DNA of 6,390 nucleotides from an uncultured Actinomyces sp. Lineage in GTDB: Bacteria > Actinomycetota > Actinomycetes > Actinomycetales > Actinomycetaceae. A program made the position numbers and the translations under genes. Location: assembly GCA_916719935.1 (NCBI GenBank), contig CAKAPY010000084.1, forward strand, positions 1-6,390, read 5' to 3'. Below, one piece after another: positions 1 to 5,447 of the stretch (position 1 is the stretch's first letter; every line of letters begins with the position of its first letter). The notes under the pieces are model-generated. The model ran no database searches. It had not been told where the DNA came from and saw only the letters and a list, made by a program, of their open reading frames with translations.

Positions 1-1799
1 CGGGGCAGCTGACGGTTGTCGGTGACTCAGACCAGTCAATCTATGCTTTCCGCGGCGCAACGATTCGCAATATCGAAGAATTCGAGCGGGATTTCCCGGG
101 TGCGCGGACCATTTTGCTCGAGCAAAACTATCGTTCGACCCAAAATATTTTGTCCGCTGCCAACGCTGTTATTGCTCGAAATGAAGGCCGTCGCGCAAAG
201 AACCTGTGGACGGCATCGGGGGACGGCGCGCTGATTACGGTCGATGCGGCGGATTCGGATCGGGATGAAGCGCGTTTCATCGTTTCAGAGATGGAAAAGC
301 TGTCGGCAGCCGGGACCCGCTGGGCAGATATCGCCGTCTTCTACCGGACGAACTCACAATCACGAGCAATCGAAGAACTGCTGGTTCGCCAAGGCATTCC
401 CTACCGAGTTGTCGGGGGTACTCGCTTCTATGAACGCGCGGAAATTAAAGACGCTCTGGCCTACCTCCAGGTGATTTCAAACCCCGACGACACGGTTGCA
501 CTGCGGCGGATCATCAACACTCCTCGTCGTGGGATTGGCGCCAAGGCAGAGGCCGACCTCATTGCCCACAGCGATCGCTATGGGATTTCAATGGGCGCGG
601 CCGCCAGGGATTGTTGGATTTCTCAGGGCCGAGGCCTCGGAGAAGCAGAAGGAACCGGCCTGACCTTGGCGGAACTTCCCAAGGAAGAAGTCGAGGAAGC
701 ACGAGGGGGAGTGGCCGGGCTCAGCCCTCGCGCGGCCTCGGCAATCGGTGATTTTTGGGGACTGATTGAAGCCATGCGGCGCGCCGAAGAAGCCGGTGCA
801 AGCGCAGCGGAGATTCTCGAAGAAGTCCTTGATCGAACGGGATATCTTGCGACTTTGCGACGTTCCCAAGATCCGCAGGATGCCTCGCGAGTGGAAAACC
901 TTGCCGAATTGCACGCGGTTGCGTTGGACTACGTGCAGACCAGCGGTGAGGTCGGCTTGGCAGGCTTCCTTGAGCGCGTTGCCCTGGTTGCTGACTCGGA
1001 TCAACTTCCCGAGGAAGAAAGCGGGAGCGGGCAGGTCACTCTCATGACGGTTCACACCGCGAAGGGCCTTGAATTCCCGGTCGTCTTCGTGACCGGTATG
1101 GAGGATGGCACTTTCCCGCACCAACGCTCGCTGGGCGACCCCGAAGAATTGGCAGAAGAACGCCGGTTGGCCTATGTCGCCATCACTCGCGCCCGCAAGC
1201 AGCTTTACCTGACGCGTGCGGCTGTGCGAAGCGCGTGGGGAGCACCTCAGGAAATGCCTCCTTCGCGATTCTTGGATGACATTCCCGTCGAGCTCTTGGA
1301 TATTCGTCGATCCTCAACCTCGATGGAACGCCTGCGCGGTGGATACGGCGGCGGTTCCGGATACGGTTCGGGTAGCTATGGCGGTTACTCGGGTTCCGGT
1401 TACGGCTCTTCCTATGGGGGCAGGTCTGGGGGCTATGGCTCAGACCACGCAGATTACGGATACTCGCGCCGTGATGACGATGGCGGTCCCGTCTTTGGTG
1501 GACGCAGTGGTGGATCCGGTAGCGGTGATGGCGGCCCGCTTGCCGGCCGAGGACTGGGCGGGAAACGCGGCGCGCCCGCAGCGCGAACTGCAGTTTCGCG
1601 GCCAACGGGCACAAGTGCTCCGAAAAACACGCTTAACCCAGAGGATGTGCGCGTGGGGGATCGCGTCCGTCACGCAACTTTGGGTGAAGGTACGGTCATC
1701 GGCCTCGAGGGAGCGGGGGAGCGCACCATTGCTCAAGTTGCCTTCGCATCGGCTGAAAAACGCCTGTTGCTGCGGATGGCCCCCATGGAAAAGATCTAG
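1..1799 (+). CDS. pcrA: ATP-dependent DNA helicase PcrA/UvrD1, C-terminal part (5' end outside window)
   Basis: Superfamily 1A 3'-to-5' DNA helicase, a cytoplasmic motor for repair, replication-fork clearance and possibly transcription-coupled repair. The first complete codon is at 3 and the TAG stop is at 1797-1799, giving 598 visible residues. The start and the Walker A/B motifs are cut off. Visible motifs, numbered within the fragment: motif III VVGDSDQSIYAFRGA (5-19), motif IV LLEQNYRST (38-46), motif V around VTLMTVHTAKGLEF (345-358), and motif VI EERRLAYVAITRARK (385-399), whose Arg is expected to contact ATP. The 2B region carries an apparent acidic insertion (about 204-239). After the helicase core comes a Gly/Ser/Tyr-rich linker (446-523), then a Tudor-like C-terminal domain (about 549-598; GDRVRHATLGEGTV, ending APMEKI). 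In PcrA/UvrD this type of domain is linked to RNA polymerase binding. A TTG at 114 is internal, not the start, because motif III lies upstream in the same frame. The family assignment is secure. The choice between the names PcrA and UvrD1 is convention. Confidence 0.96.
   Translation, partial: GQLTVVGDSDQSIYAFRGATIRNIEEFERDFPGARTILLEQNYRSTQNILSAANAVIARNEGRRAKNLWTASGDGALITVDAADSDRDEARFIVSEMEKLSAAGTRWADIAVFYRTNSQSRAIEELLVRQGIPYRVVGGTRFYERAEIKDALAYLQVISNPDDTVALRRIINTPRRGIGAKAEADLIAHSDRYGISMGAAARDCWISQGRGLGEAEGTGLTLAELPKEEVEEARGGVAGLSPRAASAIGDFWGLIEAMRRAEEAGASAAEILEEVLDRTGYLATLRRSQDPQDASRVENLAELHAVALDYVQTSGEVGLAGFLERVALVADSDQLPEEESGSGQVTLMTVHTAKGLEFPVVFVTGMEDGTFPHQRSLGDPEELAEERRLAYVAITRARKQLYLTRAAVRSAWGAPQEMPPSRFLDDIPVELLDIRRSSTSMERLRGGYGGGSGYGSGSYGGYSGSGYGSSYGGRSGGYGSDHADYGYSRRDDDGGPVFGGRSGGSGSGDGGPLAGRGLGGKRGAPAARTAVSRPTGTSAPKNTLNPEDVRVGDRVRHATLGEGTVIGLEGAGERTIAQVAFASAEKRLLLRMAPMEKI
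1338..1571 (+). repeat. Gly/Ser/Tyr-rich low-complexity linker in PcrA
   Basis: This stretch encodes 78 residues, of which by hand count 34 are Gly, 13 Ser, 9 Tyr and 6 Arg. Tyr residues recur every few positions as GYG, SYG or GYS, and the hexapeptide GGRSGG appears twice. The DNA is partly repetitive: GGTTCCGGATACGG at 1353-1366 recurs with one change at 1392-1405, so slippage or short duplication could have built it. It joins the helicase core to the Tudor-like domain. It is in frame with both, with no stop, so it is a real part of the protein. Confidence 0.85.
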
Positions 1800-1805
1800 T
1801 CGCGG

Positions 1806-1811
1806 TAGGCT
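1806..1811 (+). promoter_or_regulatory. Candidate -10 box of a sucCD promoter
   Basis: TAGGCT, preceded by GG, fits the actinobacterial TANNNT -10 pattern and lies just 7 bp after the pcrA stop. Transcription would start near 1817-1819 and leave a leader of about 69 nt before sucC. No convincing -35 is visible at the expected distance, around 1782-1788. The guaA box at 5436-5441 has the same GGTAGNNT form, which supports the motif. It is unproven, and sucC could also be read from the pcrA transcript. Confidence 0.4.
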
Positions 1812-1819
1812 TAAGGAAG

Positions 1820-1852
1820 TTGCGCGCCACAGTTCACGTGGTAACCGCGCAA
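1820..1852 (+). other. Stem-loop in the sucC leader
   Basis: TTGCGCG (1820-1826) is the exact reverse complement of CGCGCAA (1846-1852). Inside it CCAC (1827-1830) pairs with GTGG (1838-1841) around a 7-nt loop, leaving a 4-nt bulge TAAC on the 3' side, for 11 base pairs in all. No T-run follows, so it is a poor classical terminator. If the -10 at 1806-1811 is used, the hairpin would sit almost at the 5' end of the sucCD mRNA, where it could stabilise the message. Weak termination after pcrA is the alternative. The loop also contains the palindrome CACGTG (1835-1840), which could be a protein-binding site. Confidence 0.45.
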
Positions 1853-1886
1853 GGTAGCGCCTTCGGGCACAAAGTGAAGGGACACA

Positions 1887-3059
1887 ATGGATCTCTACGA
1901 ATACCAAGCACGGGAGTTATTCGCTGCTCACGGCGTCCCCGTACTTGCGGGAATCGTTGCACGCACCCCAGATGAGGCCTATGAGGCAGCGCAGAAGCTG
2001 CTGGCCGACAGTGACCTTCTGGTGGTCAAAGCTCAAGTGAAGATCGGCGGTCGAGGCAAGGCCGGTGGCGTGAAGCTGGCTCGCAGTGCAGGGGAAGCGC
2101 GCGAAAAAGCTGAAGCAATCTTGGGCATGGATATCAAGGGACACACCGTCCACTCGGTCCTCATCGCTGCGGGCGCGGATATCGCCGAAGAATTTTACTT
2201 CTCGATCCTGCTGGACCGCTCCGAGCGCCGCGAGCTAGCACTGTGCTCGGCGCAGGGTGGCATGGATATTGAAACCTTGGCACGCGAACACCCCGAGGCC
2301 TTGGCTCGCGTTGGCCTGGACCCCAAGGTGGGCATTGATGAAGACGTTGCCGCCCAGATCTTGGGCGAGGCCGGCTTCAACCGTTCGCACATCGAGAAGC
2401 TTGCCCCCGTTTTGGTCAAGCTTTGGGATACCTACCGGGGCGAAGATGCCACCCTGGTTGAGGTCAACCCCTTGGTTCTGACCGAGCAGGGCGATGTTCT
2501 GGCGCTGGATGGCAAGGTGTCGCTGGACAACAATGCTGCTTTCCGTCATCCCGAACATGCGGCCTTTGCCGATAAGTCCGCGCAGGATCCGCGCGAGGCC
2601 ATGGCGAAGGAAGCCGGACTGAACTACGTGCGCTTGGAAGGTCAAGTAGGCGTGATCGGTAACGGTGCTGGCCTGGTTATGTCGACATTGGACGTTGTGG
2701 CACTGGCCGGCGAAGAGTGGGGAGTGAAGCCCGCGAACTTCCTGGACATCGGTGGCGGTGCCTCTGCAGAAGTTATGGCCAAGGGCTTGGACGTCATCCT
2801 TGGTGATGATCAGGTTCGCTCTGTCTTCGTCAATGTTTTCGGCGGAATTACCGCATGCGATCAGGTTGCTCGTGGCATCGTCGGTGCCTTGGAGACCTTG
2901 GGAGATACTGCTTCCAAGCCTCTGGTGGTGCGCTTGGATGGCAACAAGGTTGAGGAAGGCCGCGCGATCTTGCGCGAGGCCGCACACCCCCTGGTTCACA
3001 TGGAAGAAACGATGGATGGCGCAGCACGCCGCGCCGCCGAACTGGCCGCGAACGCCTGA
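1887..3059 (+). CDS. sucC: Succinyl-CoA synthetase (ADP-forming), beta subunit
   Basis: Nucleotide-binding subunit of succinate-CoA ligase, which converts succinyl-CoA plus ADP (or GDP) and phosphate to succinate, ATP (or GTP) and CoA in the cytoplasmic TCA cycle. It has 390 residues, normal for the family. The N-terminal ATP-grasp domain starts MDLYEYQARELF and contains VVKAQVKIGGRGKAGGVKLA (46-65), which binds nucleotide. VEVNPLVLT (191-199) and LALDGKVSLDNN (205-216) supply the Mg-binding Asn194 and Asp208, matched by alignment to the E. coli family pattern. The C-terminal CoA-ligase domain shows VGVIGNGAGLVMSTLD (254-269), NFLDIGGGAS (284-293) and FVNVFGGITACD (314-325). The ATG at 1887 is preceded by GAAGG (1876-1880) at a 6-nt spacing, a plausible ribosome site. 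sucD follows after 22 bp, so the two subunits are almost certainly one transcript. Nucleotide preference cannot be read with confidence. Confidence 0.98.
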   Translation: MDLYEYQARELFAAHGVPVLAGIVARTPDEAYEAAQKLLADSDLLVVKAQVKIGGRGKAGGVKLARSAGEAREKAEAILGMDIKGHTVHSVLIAAGADIAEEFYFSILLDRSERRELALCSAQGGMDIETLAREHPEALARVGLDPKVGIDEDVAAQILGEAGFNRSHIEKLAPVLVKLWDTYRGEDATLVEVNPLVLTEQGDVLALDGKVSLDNNAAFRHPEHAAFADKSAQDPREAMAKEAGLNYVRLEGQVGVIGNGAGLVMSTLDVVALAGEEWGVKPANFLDIGGGASAEVMAKGLDVILGDDQVRSVFVNVFGGITACDQVARGIVGALETLGDTASKPLVVRLDGNKVEEGRAILREAAHPLVHMEETMDGAARRAAELAANA

Positions 3060-3081
3060 GACGGGACGGGACTGAAAACTC

Positions 3082-4005
3082 ATGAGTATTTTTATTGATT
3101 CCACTTCGCGCGTCATTGTTCAGGGAATGACCGGCTCAGAAGGCCAAAAGCACACGACCCGCATGCTGGCAGCCGGCACAAACATTGTCGGCGGCGTGAA
3201 CCCGCGCAAGGCCGGCACTTCGGTGACCTTCCACGTTGAGCCTTACGGCCCGGGTGCTGAAAACCGCGCTGCCGGTGACGTTGAGGTTCCCGTGTTTGGA
3301 AGCGTTGCACAGGCCCGCGAGGAAACCGGCGCGAATGTTTCGGTTGTTTTCGTGCCTCCGGCATTCGCTAAGGGCGCTGCCATCGAAGCCATTGATGCCG
3401 GAATCGAAACCCTGGTCGTCATTACCGAAGGTATCCCCGTTCAAGATTCGACCGAATTCGTTGACTACGCACTTGAGCGTGGGGTCCGCCTGATCGGCCC
3501 GAACTGCCCCGGAATCATCAGCCCCGGACAATCTAATGTGGGCATTACCCCCGCAGATATTACGGGGCCCGGTCGACTGGGCTTGGTCTCTAAGTCGGGT
3601 ACTTTGACCTACCAGCTCATGTACGAGCTGCGCGACTTGGGCTTTACCACCTGCATTGGTATTGGCGGTGACCCGGTTGTGGGGACCACCCACATCGATG
3701 CGCTGGAAGCTTTCGAAAACGACCCCGATACCGACCTGGTTGTCATGATCGGTGAGATCGGTGGCGACGCCGAAGAACGCGCCGCAGCGTGGATCTCCGA
3801 GCACATGACCAAGCCGGTCGTCGCCTACATTGCAGGTTTCACTGCCCCCGAAGGCAAGACCATGGGCCACGCGGGCGCGATCGTGTCGGGAAGTTCTGGC
3901 ACGGCCTCGGCAAAGGCGAAGGCGCTGGAAGCGGTTGGCGTGAAGGTTGGTCGAACCCCCTCGCAGACTGCGATTTTGGCACGTGAGGCGCTGGCTGCTC
4001 GATGA
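3082..4005 (+). CDS. sucD: Succinyl-CoA synthetase (ADP-forming), alpha subunit
   Basis: Partner of SucC that binds CoA and carries the phosphorylated histidine. It has 307 residues, slightly longer than the E. coli protein. The N-terminal CoA-binding Rossmann domain begins MSIFIDSTSRVIVQGMTGSEG. Further conserved blocks are VVGG-like IVGGVNPRKAG (35-45), ITEGIPVQD (114-122), IGPNCPGIISPG (138-149), LVSKSGTLTYQ (168-178) and GEIGGDAEE (224-232). MGHAGAIVSG (261-270) holds the active-site His263, equivalent to E. coli His246. Residues about 49-66 form an extra segment rich in Gly, Pro and Glu relative to the E. coli protein. The ribosome site is weak: GGGA at 3068-3071 lies 10 nt before the ATG. 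The short gap to sucC suggests coupled translation. The last four bases overlap the next gene. Confidence 0.98.
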   Translation: MSIFIDSTSRVIVQGMTGSEGQKHTTRMLAAGTNIVGGVNPRKAGTSVTFHVEPYGPGAENRAAGDVEVPVFGSVAQAREETGANVSVVFVPPAFAKGAAIEAIDAGIETLVVITEGIPVQDSTEFVDYALERGVRLIGPNCPGIISPGQSNVGITPADITGPGRLGLVSKSGTLTYQLMYELRDLGFTTCIGIGGDPVVGTTHIDALEAFENDPDTDLVVMIGEIGGDAEERAAAWISEHMTKPVVAYIAGFTAPEGKTMGHAGAIVSGSSGTASAKAKALEAVGVKVGRTPSQTAILAREALAAR

Positions 4006-5375
4006 GTGAGGATCCCACCGCGCGTACGACGGTCACAACAGTTTCCGCCCGCCCGACCATCCGCGTTGCCCTTCCACAGGGATGGGCGCGCTCGATGCTG
4101 TCCGGGATCGAGGCGGCTCTGCTGGGTTGGGCGCTGGTCGTTGTCCCGACTCTGATCGCCTACGCCGCGGTGTCCTCTAACCAGTGGATGGTGTCCACCA
4201 CCTGGGAGGACGCCTTCCACTTTGCCTCTGACCTGTGGGGCGCCTCGCTTGGAGCGCGAGTGGTCTCTGGGGACGTTTCCTATCGCGCAGTGCCCCTGCT
4301 GTTTGTGCTGCTTCTGATTGGCCTGACCAAGCTGCTTTTGCTGCAAGGACGGCGTTTTTCCCCTGCGTCGCAATGGATGGCAATTCCAGGTTTCACCGTG
4401 ACCGCGCTGCTTTTGGCCGGTGGAATTGGTACGCATGTGAGTGTGTGGGGCGCGCTTCCCCTGGCCATCATGATCCCCTTGATTGCGGCAGCCTGGGAGG
4501 TCGCTCTTGCGCCAAAGAATCTTGAGCTCCGCTTTGAGCTTCCGAGGTGGGTCAGCATTGGAGTGCGCACGGGCTGGCGCGCATCGTGGGCTCTGGCGGT
4601 TTATGGCGGACTTTTCCTGCTGCTTTCGGTGACCCAGTCGTGGTCACAGATCCGTGGGATCGACCAGCTTTTACTGTCGACCTCGGCGGTTGATTCGATC
4701 ATGATCGTTGTCGCGCAGCTGCTATTCATTCCCAACGCGATTGTCTGGGCACTGTCCTGGCTTTCCGGTCCCGGTTTTTACCTTGGTAGCGACGCCTTGC
4801 ATTCGCCGACTTCTGCCCCTGTTGGGCCGATCCCGGCGATCCCGCTGTTTGGTGCGACCCCCGCAAGTGCCCCCGGCAACTGGGTAGTCCTTGCGCTAAT
4901 CGTATTTGGCGTAGCGCTTGGCGTGTACCTGCGTCTGCGCAAGGGCAGTGAATCGCTTCTTGATGACCTCTACCAAGGCGCTATCGCCGCTGTGGTGATC
5001 GCAGCCGTTTACTTGGCGACTTCCTTGGCTTCGGCCTTGGTTTTGGGAAATGGACGCTTGGCTTTCTTGGGGCCGCGAATGTCGCTTTCCGCGCTGTGTC
5101 TTTTTGCCGAGGTAGCGCTTGGGATCCTGCTGACCGTGGCGCTTTCACACCCGGTGAGCGTGGCGTGGGCGCGTGAGCTTGTGGGCGCTGGGAAAGCGCG
5201 GGTCCATGAGCGTCGCCATCACGAGGCCACAGCTGGGGAAGTAGCGCCCGTGGAGCTGGCCCCCGAGATGCCGAGCGAAGACGTACCCGTCGAGGAAACT
5301 CAGCCAGCGCAGGAGCCCGCTGAAGACGCCGATGTGGCTCAGGCCTCGGAAGAAGAGGACGCTCCCAGCAACTAA
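4002..5375 (+). CDS. DUF6350 / PerM-like polytopic membrane protein
   Basis: Integral membrane protein of 457 residues. I count nine likely helices: about 34-58, 95-115, 126-146, 149-169, 193-212, 229-254, 293-311, 325-348 and 362-383. The segment PNAIVWALSWLSGPGFYLG (244-262) matches the PN.VVWALS.L.GPGF signature I associate with the actinobacterial DUF6350 family. Mycobacterial PerM belongs to that family and is needed for division and persistence at low magnesium, reportedly through the divisome protein FtsB. The position right after sucD supports the assignment. The hydrophilic tail after about 384 becomes strongly acidic (408-457) and ends in a Glu/Asp cluster. The ATG overlaps the sucD stop as ATGA, and the nearest purine run (GAGG, 3985-3988) is 13 nt upstream, so translation probably depends on ribosomes finishing sucD. 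The family call is fairly secure. The division role is transferred by homology and context only. Confidence 0.85.
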   Translation: MSEDPTARTTVTTVSARPTIRVALPQGWARSMLSGIEAALLGWALVVVPTLIAYAAVSSNQWMVSTTWEDAFHFASDLWGASLGARVVSGDVSYRAVPLLFVLLLIGLTKLLLLQGRRFSPASQWMAIPGFTVTALLLAGGIGTHVSVWGALPLAIMIPLIAAAWEVALAPKNLELRFELPRWVSIGVRTGWRASWALAVYGGLFLLLSVTQSWSQIRGIDQLLLSTSAVDSIMIVVAQLLFIPNAIVWALSWLSGPGFYLGSDALHSPTSAPVGPIPAIPLFGATPASAPGNWVVLALIVFGVALGVYLRLRKGSESLLDDLYQGAIAAVVIAAVYLATSLASALVLGNGRLAFLGPRMSLSALCLFAEVALGILLTVALSHPVSVAWARELVGAGKARVHERRHHEATAGEVAPVELAPEMPSEDVPVEETQPAQEPAEDADVAQASEEEDAPSN

Positions 5376-5401
5376 ACCAACCTGGTGTGGGGGAGTGCTC
5401 G

Positions 5402-5434
5402 CTGCTTGGCCTCGTCGAAGAGGCTACGAAGCAG
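5402..5434 (+). terminator. Hairpin between the perM-like gene and guaA; possible weak terminator
   Basis: CTGCTT (5402-5407) pairs with AAGCAG (5429-5434) and GCCTC (5409-5413) with GAGGC (5420-5424). That gives 11 pairs, a 6-nt loop (GTCGAA) and a small asymmetric internal loop. It begins 26 bp after the perM-like stop. There is no T-tract, so it is not a canonical intrinsic terminator, although actinobacterial terminators often lack one. It ends one base before the -10 box of guaA, so as DNA it covers the -35 region and could instead be an operator. Confidence 0.35.
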
Positions 5435-5435
5435 G

Positions 5436-5441
5436 TAGCAT
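5436..5441 (+). promoter_or_regulatory. -10 box for guaA, leaderless arrangement
   Basis: TAGCAT, preceded by GG, fits TANNNT. Exactly six bases (GGTGGG) separate it from the GTG start codon, so the expected transcription start falls on or beside the first base of the coding sequence. This is the usual actinobacterial arrangement for leaderless mRNAs, and no properly spaced ribosome site is present. The -35 region (around 5412-5418) is not recognisable. Confidence 0.6.
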
Positions 5442-5447
5442 GGTGGG

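Noticed and set aside
588..1124. A 178-codon minus-strand frame opposite pcrA
   Set aside because: Antisense to helicase motif V and surrounding conserved sequence; no domain recognised.
1353..1405. Repeat in pcrA considered as a mobile or minisatellite element
   Set aside because: Only two imperfect 14-bp copies within a coding low-complexity stretch; explained by Gly/Ser/Tyr coding.
1216..1857. A 213-codon + strand frame overlapping the end of pcrA
   Set aside because: It is out of frame with helicase motif VI and the Tudor-like domain, both of which are read in the pcrA frame, and has no known features.
2235..3116. A 293-codon open frame on the minus strand opposite sucC
   Set aside because: It lies antisense to an unmistakable sucC, has no recognisable domain, and is the kind of long antisense frame that codon bias produces in G+C-rich genes.
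3136..3870. A 244-codon minus-strand frame opposite sucD
   Set aside because: Fully covered by a secure sucD, with no family signature and no ribosome site worth citing; a shadow of codon bias.
5376..5447. Possible purine riboswitch before guaA
   Set aside because: The gap is only 72 bp, shows one simple hairpin and no three-way junction, and the likely transcript has no leader.
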